Notes: generated by a model not told the origin, from the sequence alone. A DNA stretch of 64,000 nucleotides from JBHIYN01 sp041984235 (GCA_041984235.1 JBHIYN010000004.1:62001-126000); one strand, 5' to 3'; numbered from the stretch's first letter, positions 8,139 to 17,444 are shown. A program made the numbers and translations.

Positions 8139-9725
8139 ATGTACAAGGTATTCGTTGCAGACAAGCTTGCGCCCGAAGGCATCGCCGCGCTCGAGCAGTA
8201 TCCCGAGATCGAGATCGATTTCACCCCCGGGCTGGACGCGGAGGCCGCCAAGGCGCACGTGCGCGAGGCCGACGCCATCATCGTGCGCAGCGCAACCAAG
8301 ATCAAAGGCGAGCTGTTCGAGGCCGCCGGGCGCGTGCGCGTGATCGGGCGCGCCGGAATCGGCGTCGACAACATCGATCTCGATATGGCCACCGAGCGCG
8401 GCGTGGTGGTGCTGAACACGCCCGATGCCAACGCCACCACCACCGCCGAGCTCGCCATTGCCCACCTGTTCTCGCTCAGCCGCAGCCTGCCCGCGGCGGA
8501 TCGCTCCGTGCGCGACGGCAAGTGGGAGCGCAACGCTTTCCTCGGCTCCGAGATCTCGGGCAAGACCGTCGGCGTGGTCGGCTTCGGCACCATCGGGCGC
8601 CTGTTCGCCGAGCGCTGCCGCGGGCTGCGCATGCGGGTCATCGGTTTCGATCCCTTCGTCACCGCCGACACCTTCGAGGAGCACGGCGTGGAGAAGGTCG
8701 AGATCGACGAGCTGGTCACGGCGGCCGATTACGTCAGCCTGCACTGCCCGGTCACCGAGGGCACGCGCGGCTTGTTCAGCCGCGAGCGCCTGGCCGCGAT
8801 GAAGCCCGGTGCGCGCCTCATCAACTGCGCGCGCGGCGGCCTGGTCGACGAGGCCGCGCTGCTCGAGCTGGTGCGCGACGGCCACCTCGCCGGCGCCGCA
8901 CTGGACGTATTCGAGAGTGAGCCGCCGGGCCAGTCGCCGTTGTTCGGCGAGCCCAACATCCAGTTCACGCCGCACCTCGGCGCGTCCACCCACGAGGCCC
9001 AGACCGCGGTCGGGGTGGAGATCGCGCACCAGATCGCGGCCTTCCTGATCCGCGGCGAGGTGGTCAACGCGGTCAACGCGCCGAGCATGGCGCCGGACAA
9101 GCTCGCCCGCGTGCAGCCCTACATGGACCTGGCGCGCAAGCTGGGCGCCGTGCTGTGCCGCATGATGGACGCGCCGATGACCGCGATCGAGATCGGCGTG
9201 TTCGGCGCCGCCGCCAAGCTCGATACCCACCCCATCGCGAGCTCGGCGATGGTCGGCCTGCTGTGCGGCCATCACTCGGTGCCGGTCAACCAGGTCAACG
9301 CACTGCATCTGGCGCGACGCCAGGGCGTGCACGTGACCGAGACCAGCTCGGCCGACTCGCGCGATTACATCTCGCTCATTCGCCTGACCGCGACCGGCGG
9401 TGAGCAGACCGTGTGCCTGGAGGGCACCCTGTTCGACGAGCGCCATCCGCGCCTGGTGCGGGTCAACCGCTACGAGGTGGAGTCGCCGCTCGAAGGCCAC
9501 CTCCTGATCACACGCCACGCGGACCAGCCCGGCGTGATCGGCATGCTCGGCGAGATCCTCGGCCGCCGCGGCATCAATATCTCGCGCATGCAGGTCGGGG
9601 TCGCCAACGATGGCACCCAGGTGGCGATCGCGGTGCTGGCCGTGGACAAGGCGCTGGACGAGGAGACGCTCGCCCACATCGCCGACATCGCGGCGGTCGA
9701 CAAGGCCATGCAGATCGCGGTCTAG
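8139..9725 (+). CDS. serA: D-3-phosphoglycerate dehydrogenase
   Basis: A 528-residue, long-form (type I) SerA that oxidises 3-phosphoglycerate with NAD+, the first step of serine synthesis. Order of domains: substrate-binding lobe, Rossmann NAD domain with GVVGFGTIGRLF, catalytic Arg in NCARGGLVDE and His in TPHLGAST, then the intervening ASB-type domain and a C-terminal ACT domain from about residue 453 (HLLITRHADQPGVIGMLG). The ACT domain usually gives serine feedback control. AGGAG lies 8-12 nt before the ATG. It is the second gene of the serC-serA operon. Confidence 0.96.
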   Translation: MYKVFVADKLAPEGIAALEQYPEIEIDFTPGLDAEAAKAHVREADAIIVRSATKIKGELFEAAGRVRVIGRAGIGVDNIDLDMATERGVVVLNTPDANATTTAELAIAHLFSLSRSLPAADRSVRDGKWERNAFLGSEISGKTVGVVGFGTIGRLFAERCRGLRMRVIGFDPFVTADTFEEHGVEKVEIDELVTAADYVSLHCPVTEGTRGLFSRERLAAMKPGARLINCARGGLVDEAALLELVRDGHLAGAALDVFESEPPGQSPLFGEPNIQFTPHLGASTHEAQTAVGVEIAHQIAAFLIRGEVVNAVNAPSMAPDKLARVQPYMDLARKLGAVLCRMMDAPMTAIEIGVFGAAAKLDTHPIASSAMVGLLCGHHSVPVNQVNALHLARRQGVHVTETSSADSRDYISLIRLTATGGEQTVCLEGTLFDERHPRLVRVNRYEVESPLEGHLLITRHADQPGVIGMLGEILGRRGINISRMQVGVANDGTQVAIAVLAVDKALDEETLAHIADIAAVDKAMQIAV

Positions 9726-9775
9726 GCGCGACCGCCGGACGCGTCACCGCCCGGCTTTGCGCCCGCGGGCCGTGG

Positions 9776-10591
9776 TCAGCGCCGGCGCAGGCGTCGGCCC
9801 GCCGCAGCCAGCGCGAGGCCGCCGAGCAGCAGCGTACCGGGCTCGGGCACGTGGTGTGGCTCGTTCGTACCCGTGCCGGCGTCGTGCGAGTACGGTGCGA
9901 ACACGGCGCGTGCGCCGTTGCGGGCCATGATGCTGTCGTAGAGATCGAAATGAATCTCGGTGATGTTCGAGTCGATCTCGATTTCGTAGACGTTGATCTG
10001 ACCGGACGGCGTAGCCGGAGCGGTGGGGAAGGTGTCGATGAAATTGGCGATCGGACTGTCGGTCAGGGTGAAATCACCGAGCCGGAATTCCTGCCACTCC
10101 CAGCCTTCGCCGTAGGTGCCATGCGGGGCGATGGTCGACCCGTCCGAGAGCTGCGGCAGTGCACCTGAATCGTCGTACTGGTTGAACAGCGGCGTTGCCG
10201 GCGTGCTGGAGTCGCCGAAGCCGCCGAGTCCGCCGGTGGTGCCGGAGGTCAGCGACAGGGTTGCGTCCATGCCGGGGGCGATGTCGCGGTAGACCGCCGA
10301 GAGCTTGACGTCGTAGATCGTGCCCTTGCTGCCCGGGCCGGCAACGTTGCCGATGGCCCACAGGCGGATGGTCGAACCGGTGTCCAGATCGAAGACCCAC
10401 GATTCATGGTCGTAGTCGTACACCGCGCCTTCGACGTAGAGCTGCAGCAGGGGAACGGCGCGTGCGGGCGCGGCGGCCAGTAACGCATAACCGAGCACCA
10501 GGGCACCGAGCACCCTGGCGGCGTGGTTGCAGGGGCCGGCGGTCGGTCTGACCGCGGCCGTGAAGCTTCGATGACGGCTGGGCGTGTTCAT
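9776..10591 (-). CDS. PEP-CTERM sorting-signal protein, choice-of-anchor N-like
   Basis: A 271-residue exported protein. A long N-terminus with a hydrophobic core and an APARA cut site near residue 46 is followed by a beta-rich region (PLLQLYVEGAVYD...ESWVF). The C-terminus is VPEPGTLLLGGLALAAAGRR plus arginines: the PEP motif, a transmembrane helix and a basic tail recognised by an exosortase. The body resembles the choice-of-anchor N family. Such proteins are secreted or surface-attached, often with exopolysaccharide. No exosortase gene lies in the window. A sigma-54-like element is just upstream, so close that either translation starts later than this ATG or the transcript is nearly leaderless. 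Confidence 0.85.
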   Translation of the reverse strand: MNTPSRHRSFTAAVRPTAGPCNHAARVLGALVLGYALLAAAPARAVPLLQLYVEGAVYDYDHESWVFDLDTGSTIRLWAIGNVAGPGSKGTIYDVKLSAVYRDIAPGMDATLSLTSGTTGGLGGFGDSSTPATPLFNQYDDSGALPQLSDGSTIAPHGTYGEGWEWQEFRLGDFTLTDSPIANFIDTFPTAPATPSGQINVYEIEIDSNITEIHFDLYDSIMARNGARAVFAPYSHDAGTGTNEPHHVPEPGTLLLGGLALAAAGRRLRRR

Positions 10592-10964
10592 GCACGTCCC
10601 TTAGCAAGTATTACGCCAGCATCAATAAGTCGCTGTTTTGTAACATTCGAACCCCGGCGCCCGCCGACGCTCGCGGGGCCGCGCGTAAAAAAAACCAGAA
10701 AATCGCGACGCCAGGGTCTTTCCGGGTCGGTGGCGGGCCGGAGCGCCAGACATTTTTTCCTTTAAAACAGGTCATTACGAATAATCCGGCCTGTAAAGCA
10801 TGCTTAACTTGCGGGCGCGGCGCGGTCCGCCCACAGAGCCGCCACTCGCCGCGCCAGGTGCCGGCAGCCGAGCGGCGAACAACGCTGCACTGCCGCATGG
10901 CGAGTGTGGAATCGTGGTGTACAGTTGACAGGAAGCCGGGACGTTCACGGGTGGAGGATTCGCG
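10592..10964. other. Intergenic region between PEP-CTERM gene and CBS gene
   Basis: 373 nt without a convincing gene. The left end holds the sigma-54-like element of the PEP-CTERM gene. The middle (about 10685-10800) has several A/T runs (GTAAAAAAAACC, ATTTTTTCCTTTAAAAC), unusual for this DNA and consistent with divergent promoters or an upstream activating region. The right end has TTGACA at 10925-10930 but no matching -10 element that I trust. Confidence 0.4.
10602..10619 (-). promoter_or_regulatory. Sigma-54-like -24/-12 element upstream of PEP-CTERM gene
   Basis: Read on the minus strand, CTGGCGTAATACTTGCTA has GG-N10-GC spacing and matches the TGGCAC-N5-TTGCW consensus well. PEP-CTERM genes in some bacteria are driven by sigma-54 with the PrsK/PrsR system. 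The -12 element is only about 13 nt before the annotated ATG, which is a tight fit. Confidence 0.45.
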
Positions 10965-11402
10965 ATGACGACTATCGGACAACTGCTGGAGTCGAAAGGC
11001 CGCCAGGTCTGGTCGGTGAACACGGAAGCAACGGTGTACGACGCCCTGCGCCTGATGGCGGAGAAGAACATCGGTGCACTGATCGTCATGCACGAAGGGC
11101 ACATCGTCGGTGTGATCAGCGAGCGCGACTACGCGCGCAAGGTCATCCTCGAAGGCAAGACCTCGCGTGATACGCCGGTCTCGGAGATCATGACCACCAC
11201 CGTACTGCACGCGCTGCCGGAGCAGTCGGTCGCCGACTGCATGGCCCTCATGACCGACAAGCGCGTGCGCCATCTGCCGGTGATGGACGACGGCCAGATC
11301 AGCGGCATCGTATCCATCGGTGACCTCGTCAAGGCCATCATCGCCGAGCAGGAATTCGTCATCGGGCAGCTCGAGAACTACATCAGCGGCGCGCTCGCCT
11401 GA
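10965..11402 (+). CDS. Tandem CBS-domain protein
   Basis: A 145-residue cytoplasmic protein made of two CBS motifs (a Bateman module): residues about 8-60, with IGALIVMHEGHIVGVISERD, and about 72-130, with VRHLPVMDDGQISGIVSIGD. Stand-alone proteins of this size bind adenine nucleotides (AMP, ATP, NAD or similar) and act as energy sensors or regulate a partner enzyme. A strong GGAGG precedes the ATG. It is 29 nt upstream of the dienelactone-hydrolase-like gene and may be co-transcribed with it, though no functional link is evident. Confidence 0.9.
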   Translation: MTTIGQLLESKGRQVWSVNTEATVYDALRLMAEKNIGALIVMHEGHIVGVISERDYARKVILEGKTSRDTPVSEIMTTTVLHALPEQSVADCMALMTDKRVRHLPVMDDGQISGIVSIGDLVKAIIAEQEFVIGQLENYISGALA

Positions 11403-11431
11403 GCCGCTCGCGCAATACGGCAAACCGGAAG

Positions 11432-12226
11432 ATGTTGGGTCTGAGCTGGCTGCGGCCCGCGGCGATGATGCTGTGCCTGTCGTGGATGGCCGGTGCAGCC
11501 GGCGCCATCGTCGAAGAGCCGCTTGCCTACACGGACGGCGAAACCGCGCTCAAGGGCGTAATCTACTTCGACGATGCCCGTGCCGGCCGCCTGCCCGGCG
11601 TGCTCGTGATCCACGAATGGTGGGGGCTGAACGATTACGCCAGGTCACGCGCCCGCGCGCTCGCCGAGCTCGGCTACGTCGCCTTTGCGGTCGATATGTA
11701 CGGCGACGGCAAGGCCACCACGCATCCGGAGGAAGCCGGCGCCTGGGCCGGCGCGGTCACGGCCAATGTCGCGACGTGGCGCGGGCGCGCGCTGGCAGCG
11801 CACGCCATCCTGCAGGGTCACGCGCGGGTCGATGCCGCACGCACCGCGGCGATCGGTTACTGCTTTGGCGGCGCCTCGGTGCTGCAGCTGGCCTACAGCG
11901 GCGCTGACGTACGCGGCGTGGTCAGCTTTCATGGTTCGCTGCCAGCGGCCAGTGCCGCCGATGTGGCCGCCACCCGCGCGCGTATCCTGGTCGAGCATGG
12001 CGCGGCCGATCCGTTCGTCAAACCCGAGCGGGTCGCGGCCTTCACTGCGGCGCTCGCCGACAGCGCGGTGGACTGGCGCGTGACCTGGCATGGCGGTGCG
12101 CGTCACGGCTTCACCAACCCCGCGGCGGACCAGCGGGGCATGGCGGGCCTCGCTTACGACGCCGCTGCCGATCGGCGCTCGTGGGCCGCCATGCAGGGGT
12201 TCCTGCGCGAGATCTTCGCGCCCTGA
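11432..12226 (+). CDS. Secreted dienelactone hydrolase family protein
   Basis: A 264-residue alpha/beta hydrolase with an N-terminal signal peptide (cut near AAGA, residue 25). The fold hallmarks of the dienelactone hydrolase family are present: HEWWGLN, the nucleophile in GYCFGG (C144), acid D193 in HGAADPF and H225 in ARHGF. A Cys-His-Asp triad is typical of the family. Substrate is unknown; the family includes carboxymethylenebutenolidase, but the periplasmic targeting suggests a general ester or lactone hydrolase. It is convergent with the diguanylate cyclase gene (19-nt gap). Confidence 0.85.
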   Translation: MLGLSWLRPAAMMLCLSWMAGAAGAIVEEPLAYTDGETALKGVIYFDDARAGRLPGVLVIHEWWGLNDYARSRARALAELGYVAFAVDMYGDGKATTHPEEAGAWAGAVTANVATWRGRALAAHAILQGHARVDAARTAAIGYCFGGASVLQLAYSGADVRGVVSFHGSLPAASAADVAATRARILVEHGAADPFVKPERVAAFTAALADSAVDWRVTWHGGARHGFTNPAADQRGMAGLAYDAAADRRSWAAMQGFLREIFAP

Positions 12227-12245
12227 CCGGCGCGGTCGCCGGCAC

Positions 12246-13784
12246 TCAGGCGTCGACGGCCTCGCAGCGGTTGCGGCCGTTGCGCTTGGCCGCGTAGAGG
12301 CCGGCGTCAGCGCGCTCGAATACGGTCGCGGCATCCTCGCCGGGCGCGAACTCGGCGATGCCGCAGGAGATGGTGACGTTGACCGGCTCGTCCTTGTACC
12401 GGAAGCGGCAGCCCGCAATGTGCTCGCGCAGCGCGTCGGCCAGGGTGCGGGCGCCGGCCAGCGCCGTGTCGGGCAACAGCAGCACGAACTCTTCGCCACC
12501 GTAGCGGCCGAAGAAATCCTGGTCGCGAATGCGGCTCTTGAGCTCGCGTGCGAGATGCTTGAGCACGCGATCCCCGGCCTGGTGTCCCCAGGAGTCGTTG
12601 ATCGTCTTGAAGCGGTCGAGGTCGAGCACGGCCAGCGACAGCGGCGTGCCCGCACGCGCCATACGCGCGCATTCCACCCGCAGGCGCTCGTCGTAGGCGT
12701 GACGGTTGGGCAGGCCGGTGAGGCGGTCGTGGGTAGCATTGGCATGCGCCTCGGCGAGGCGCTTGCGCAGCGTCTCCGATTCGCGCTGCATGCGCTGCAG
12801 CTTCTGCATCAGCTCGTGCTGCCGTCGCTCCATCTCGCCGGAGCGCGAATGCTCCGTTTCGAGGAAGCGGCTGACGTTGCCGTCGAGTTGGGCGATCTGC
12901 GCCTGGATGGCCTGCTTGAGGGTGTTGATGTCTTCGCTTGCGCCGACCTCGTCGCGCATGTCGGCGAGGCTCTGCCGTACCGACACGCCCAGCTCATCGC
13001 GTGCGACGGCGGCGCGCTCGCGGTCGCTGCGTTCACTGTCGACGTGGCTGGCGAGCTCGTCCAGGCGCTGCTTGATCTGCACCAGGAAGCCGTTGAGGTC
13101 GGCAATCTCGGAATGTAGCCGGCCGATGAAGCCGGCGACGAAATCGGCAATCTGGCGCGCGCTGGTACGCAGCGCTTCGCCGTCGGCAGCGCTCTGCAGC
13201 GTGGTGGTCAGGGTGGCCAGCTCGCTGGCGGCATCCGGCGGGAAGGTGAGCTGATCGAGGAGGGCCTGCAGGGTGTCACGCGCCTCGTCCGGTGTGCCGG
13301 CCGCGCTGTCGCCGGCCAGGATGTCGGACACCGTGCGAGCAATCTCGGTGGCTATGGCGAGCGTTTCACCCTCGTCGGCCGCCGCGTCCAGGCGCACTCG
13401 CCACTCTCCGCCGAGGACATCGTGCGGTGCCGGCAGGACGAGGTCATCGACCAGCGCGCCGAGCGCTGCCGAAGGAGCGGTCTCCACGGGCTCGCGCGGC
13501 AATTCCGTTGCACCAGCACCCTCGCCGGCGAGACTGGCGCGGCGAGCGGCCGCGAGCAGCTCGACGAGCGCCGCATCGTCGTCACCGCTGCGCCCCGACG
13601 GCGCATCCAGGGCGCGGTCCAGCGTGCCGTCGCGGCCGCGAAACTGCTCGAGCAGGCCGCGCAGGTCGCGCTGCAGCCGGCCGAGGGTCTCGCCGTGACG
13701 GCGCTCTTGCTCGTCGGACTCGTTGAGCGCCTTGAAATAGCGCGTCTTCCAGTCCTCTTGCAGGGATTTCTCGCTCGCAGCCAT
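12246..13784 (-). CDS. Diguanylate cyclase (GGDEF) with long coiled-coil N-terminus
   Basis: A 512-residue soluble protein. The first 330 residues are acidic, helical and coiled-coil-like (for example RQHELMQKLQRMQRESETLR just before the catalytic part) with no recognised sensor domain. The GGDEF domain begins near ATHDRLTGLPNRHAY and carries an intact GGEEF signature at residues 429-433. The inhibitory I-site RDQD lies exactly five residues before it, so the enzyme is probably active in making c-di-GMP and subject to product inhibition. No membrane segment or phosphoacceptor domain is visible. It is divergent from the FAA-hydrolase-family gene. Confidence 0.9.
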   Translation of the reverse strand: MAASEKSLQEDWKTRYFKALNESDEQERRHGETLGRLQRDLRGLLEQFRGRDGTLDRALDAPSGRSGDDDAALVELLAAARRASLAGEGAGATELPREPVETAPSAALGALVDDLVLPAPHDVLGGEWRVRLDAAADEGETLAIATEIARTVSDILAGDSAAGTPDEARDTLQALLDQLTFPPDAASELATLTTTLQSAADGEALRTSARQIADFVAGFIGRLHSEIADLNGFLVQIKQRLDELASHVDSERSDRERAAVARDELGVSVRQSLADMRDEVGASEDINTLKQAIQAQIAQLDGNVSRFLETEHSRSGEMERRQHELMQKLQRMQRESETLRKRLAEAHANATHDRLTGLPNRHAYDERLRVECARMARAGTPLSLAVLDLDRFKTINDSWGHQAGDRVLKHLARELKSRIRDQDFFGRYGGEEFVLLLPDTALAGARTLADALREHIAGCRFRYKDEPVNVTISCGIAEFAPGEDAATVFERADAGLYAAKRNGRNRCEAVDA

Positions 13785-13879
13785 GGTTTCCGCTTAGCGG
13801 CCGGAGGCCGGCGATCTTGAGTACCCGCGCACGGTGTACACTCGTCGGCGCGGCGCCCGGGCCGCAGCCGGATGAACTC

Positions 13880-14761
13880 ATGCGAATTGCCACCTACAGG
13901 ACCGATCGCCGCGTCGAGGTCGGCGTCGTCTCGCGCGACGGCGAGGCCATCACCCCCTACGACCTGCCGCCGGAACGTGCCGCCCGCGGCCTGCTGGCAG
14001 TGCTCGAAGCCGACAGCGCCATGCTGCCCCTGCGCGACGTCGATCACCCGCTGCGCTCGAACGCGGTCGAGCTGCTGGCGCCGATCCCGCGTCCGCGTCG
14101 CAACATCATCTGCGTCGGCAAGAACTACCACGCCCACGTGGCGGAAATTGCGCGCGCCGGCTTCGACACCACCGGCGGCGGCGCGGAGACGCCGCAGGCG
14201 CCGGTGGTGTTCTCCAAGCTGCCGGAGTGCGTGATTGGACCGGGACAGCCGATCCGGCTCGACCGGCGCGCCACCGCCGAGCTCGATTACGAAGCCGAGC
14301 TCGGCGTCATCATCGGCCGCCAGGGCCGCTCGATCGCGCAGGTCGATGCGCTCGACCACGTGTGGGGCTACACCATCATCAACGACGTCACCGCGCGCGA
14401 CGTCCAGAAGCGGCACCGCCAGTGGTTGCTGGGCAAGTCGCAGGACACCTTCTGTCCGATGGGGCCGTTCGCGGTGACCCGCGAAATGGTCGACCTGGCG
14501 GATACGCCGATCCGCTGCTGGGTCAACGACGAGCTGCGCCAGGAAGCCAATACGCGGCTGATGATCTTCGACGTGCCGAGCCTGATCGAATGGATCTCGC
14601 GCGGCATCACCCTCTATCCCGGCGACGTCATCGCCACCGGCACCCCGGCCGGGGTCGGCGCCGGCCTGGAGCCGCCGCGTTTCCTCGATGCCGGCGACCG
14701 CGTGCGGATCGAGATTCCGCCGATCGGCATGCTCGAGAACGTGGTCGACACGATCGATTGA
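13880..14761 (+). CDS. Fumarylacetoacetate hydrolase family protein
   Basis: A 293-residue member of the FAH superfamily. The N-terminal part has IICVGKNYHAHVAE, followed by the metal-binding acidic residues in DYEAELGVIIG and the GYTIINDVTARDVQ segment. A C-terminal GDVIATGTPAGVG loop completes the fold. Members cleave C-C bonds, hydrate or decarboxylate acyl-pyruvates and related diketo acids using Mg or Mn. The specific substrate cannot be told from sequence. The ATG at 13880 is chosen because MRIATYR matches the family start; the frame is open further upstream. The next gene follows after 22 nt. Confidence 0.88.
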   Translation: MRIATYRTDRRVEVGVVSRDGEAITPYDLPPERAARGLLAVLEADSAMLPLRDVDHPLRSNAVELLAPIPRPRRNIICVGKNYHAHVAEIARAGFDTTGGGAETPQAPVVFSKLPECVIGPGQPIRLDRRATAELDYEAELGVIIGRQGRSIAQVDALDHVWGYTIINDVTARDVQKRHRQWLLGKSQDTFCPMGPFAVTREMVDLADTPIRCWVNDELRQEANTRLMIFDVPSLIEWISRGITLYPGDVIATGTPAGVGAGLEPPRFLDAGDRVRIEIPPIGMLENVVDTID

Positions 14762-14783
14762 GCGCTGGCGACGTGGCGGCGGC

Positions 14784-17441
14784 GTGAACGAGCAAACGCT
14801 GTTCCGGCGCCACTACCTCGGACTCAACCGTTACTGTGCGTGGCCCGCGCTGCACGTGCGGATTGCCGTCGATACAGCCCTGGCCGAGCCGCCGGCGCTG
14901 CTTGCGGTGGTCGAAGCCGTACTCGACGCCGGCTGGCGGCAGACTCCCGCGATGACGACCTGGCTGGCGCAGGCCGCCGCGCCGGCGCCGGCGCCGGCGG
15001 CGCTGGCGGTGGCGCGCCTGGCACTGACCCTGCAGAACCTCGCCGGCGCCGAGCTCGACCCGGTACGCGCCCTGGCCCGGTCCGGCGAAGCCGGCATCGA
15101 TCTGCTGTGCGGTTACGAATGCGAAGCGGTCTCCGCAGCGGCACTGGACCTGGCGTTGCGCCTGGCGGCACCGCGGGCCGGCACCGGACTGCCCGCCCTG
15201 GCCCGCACCCTGACGCACTTCCTCGAGGTCGCCCCGCGGCTGGCGCTCGACCAGACCGGCGCCGCGCTGCTGCGCGCGGCGCGTCGCCGTGGTATCCCGG
15301 GTCATCGCCTGAGCGCCGCCTCGCGCGTGGTGCGCCTGGGCCAGGGGCGCCACCAGCAGCGCATCCTCGAGACCGTGAGCGCGGGCACGCCCGCAGTGGC
15401 GGCAAGCCTGGTGCGCAACAAGGCCGCGACCCGCGATCTGCTGGCCGGGCTCGGCATTCCCATGCCGGAGCAGGTACGCGCCGGCGACGTACGCCAGGCA
15501 CGTGCAGCGGCGGAGCTGCTCGGCTACCCGCTGACGGTGAAACCGAATTTCAGCGACAAGGGACGCGGGGTGACACCGGCGGTGGCCGATGAGCGCGCCC
15601 TGCACGGCGCTTTCGAGCACGCGCTGGCCACCGGCGCGCGCGAAGTCCTGGTCGAGCGCCACGTTGCCGGTGAGGAGTACCGCCTGCTGGTGGTTGGCGG
15701 CCGCCTCGTTGCCGCTGCCCGGCGCATTCCGGCGGCGGTGACCGGCGACGGCCGCACGACCGTCGCCGGCCTGGTCGAGGCGATCAACGCCGACCCGCGG
15801 CGTGGCACCGATTTCAGCCGGGTGCTGGAGCGCATCGTGCTCGACGACGCCGCGCGCGCGGTGCTCGCCGCGCAGGGCTACGCGCCGGAGTCGGTGCCGC
15901 CGCCCGGGGTCACGGTGTATTTGCGGCGCACCGCCAACATCTCTACCGGCGGCACCGCCGAGGACGTCACCGAGCAGGTGCATCCCGGGGTCGTCGCCAT
16001 GGCCGAGGCGGCCGCGCAGGCGGTCGGGCTGGACGTCGCCGGGGTCGATTACCTCGCCACCGACATCGGTACGGCGCCCGCGCGCAGCGGTGGTGCGGTG
16101 GTCGAAATCAATGCCTCGCCGGGACTGCGTCCGCACTGGGCCGCCGACGGCGGGCGGCGCGACGTCACCGCTCCGATCCTGGACCTGTTGTTCCCGCCCC
16201 GGGCACCGGCACGCATTCCGATCGTCGCGGTCACCGGCAGCTACGGCAAGACCACCACCTGCCGGCTGCTGCAGCACGTCCTGAGCCGGCACGGCCATAC
16301 CACCGGACTGGTGTGTACCGACGGCATGTACATCGATGGCCACCGCGTGCGCAGCGGGGATCTCAGCGGCGGCCCGGCCTGCGAGGCCCTGCTCAACCAT
16401 CCCGCGATCGATGCGGCGGTAATGGAAACCGCGCGCGGCGGTCTCGCCCGCGCCGGGATCGGCTACGGTGCGTGTGATGTCGGCGTAATGCTCAACGTCG
16501 ACGACGAGCACCTCGGGACCGACGGCATCGACACGCTCGACGAGATGGCCGAACTCAAGGGTCTGGTACTGCGCAGCGCGACCCGGGCCGTGGTCGTCAA
16601 TGCCGCTGACCCGCGCTGCCGCGAGCAGGCTGCGACGCGGTCCGCGAGCTGCACCTGCATCCTGTTCGGTGACGAAGCTGCGGCATCGGTGCTGGCCGCG
16701 GCCCGCGCGGATGGCGCCAGCACGGTAGAGGTGGCGGTGCGCGACGGGGAACGCGTCATCGTGCTCAGCGATGCCGCCGGGGCGCACGTGCTGATGCCAC
16801 TCGCAGACGTCGCCCTGCTCGACGGCGGGCGCCGCGCGCACGACCTCACCAGCGTGCTCGCCGCCTGCGCCGCGGCCCGTGCACTGGAGGTGCCGGACGC
16901 CACGCTGAGCGCCGCGCTGCGCGGCTTCCTCACCGCGGGCACCGGCAATCCCGGCCGCCTCAGCGTGCATACGCATCATGGCCGCACCGCCGTGATCGAC
17001 ATGCCCAAGGGCGTTGCCGGCGTGCAGGCGCAGACGGCGCTGCTGGCACGCCTGGCCGGCGCTGGCCGGCGCATTCTCGCCATGATGGTCGGCGGCAACC
17101 GCAGTGACAGCCAGTTCGCCGCCATGGGCGCCGCCGCCGCACCGCACTTCGACCATTTCGTGCTGTTCGATCACTTCGACCTGCGCGGGCGTGCGCCGGG
17201 CGAGGTCCCGGCGCTGCTGGCCGCGGCCCTCGCCGGCGCCGGAGTCGACCGGGCACGCATCGAGGTGTGCCCGGATCCGCCGGCCGGCTGGGCGCGCGCG
17301 CTGGAGAGCAGCGCGCCGGGAGACGTCGTCTTGCTGTACTGGCTGGATGGTGGCGCACCGCGCGATGCACTGGTCGCGCTGATCGAGGGTGGTCCGCCGT
17401 ACTCGGCCGAAGCGTGCCGCGCGGCCTGCGGCGGCGGGTGA
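14784..17441 (+). CDS. Cyanophycin-synthetase-like ATP-grasp/Mur ligase fusion
   Basis: An 885-residue protein with CphA architecture: an N-terminal domain (LFRRHYLGLNRYC at the start), an ATP-grasp domain with LTVKPNFSDKGRGV (K253) and EYRLLVVGGRLVAAARR, and a Mur-ligase domain with the P-loop GSYGKTTT (K489) and the MLNVDDEHLG block. CphA adds Asp and Arg alternately to build cyanophycin. This one departs from typical CphA: the P-loop reads GSYGK rather than GTNGK, and the late VDYAHNP-like motif is replaced by IDMPKGVAG. The substrate may therefore differ. No cyanophycinase is nearby. The start is a GTG; the reading frame extends upstream into the FAH gene. Confidence 0.72.
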   Translation: MNEQTLFRRHYLGLNRYCAWPALHVRIAVDTALAEPPALLAVVEAVLDAGWRQTPAMTTWLAQAAAPAPAPAALAVARLALTLQNLAGAELDPVRALARSGEAGIDLLCGYECEAVSAAALDLALRLAAPRAGTGLPALARTLTHFLEVAPRLALDQTGAALLRAARRRGIPGHRLSAASRVVRLGQGRHQQRILETVSAGTPAVAASLVRNKAATRDLLAGLGIPMPEQVRAGDVRQARAAAELLGYPLTVKPNFSDKGRGVTPAVADERALHGAFEHALATGAREVLVERHVAGEEYRLLVVGGRLVAAARRIPAAVTGDGRTTVAGLVEAINADPRRGTDFSRVLERIVLDDAARAVLAAQGYAPESVPPPGVTVYLRRTANISTGGTAEDVTEQVHPGVVAMAEAAAQAVGLDVAGVDYLATDIGTAPARSGGAVVEINASPGLRPHWAADGGRRDVTAPILDLLFPPRAPARIPIVAVTGSYGKTTTCRLLQHVLSRHGHTTGLVCTDGMYIDGHRVRSGDLSGGPACEALLNHPAIDAAVMETARGGLARAGIGYGACDVGVMLNVDDEHLGTDGIDTLDEMAELKGLVLRSATRAVVVNAADPRCREQAATRSASCTCILFGDEAAASVLAAARADGASTVEVAVRDGERVIVLSDAAGAHVLMPLADVALLDGGRRAHDLTSVLAACAAARALEVPDATLSAALRGFLTAGTGNPGRLSVHTHHGRTAVIDMPKGVAGVQAQTALLARLAGAGRRILAMMVGGNRSDSQFAAMGAAAAPHFDHFVLFDHFDLRGRAPGEVPALLAAALAGAGVDRARIEVCPDPPAGWARALESSAPGDVVLLYWLDGGAPRDALVALIEGGPPYSAEACRAACGGG

Positions 17442-17444
17442 GCC

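Noticed and set aside
6930..9677. A 915-residue open frame antisense to serC and serA
   Set aside because: It spans both genes and the gap between them, with low-complexity composition. Shadow.
14628..17174. An 848-residue open frame antisense to the CphA-like gene
   Set aside because: No recognisable domain; the sense strand has ATP-grasp and Mur motifs.
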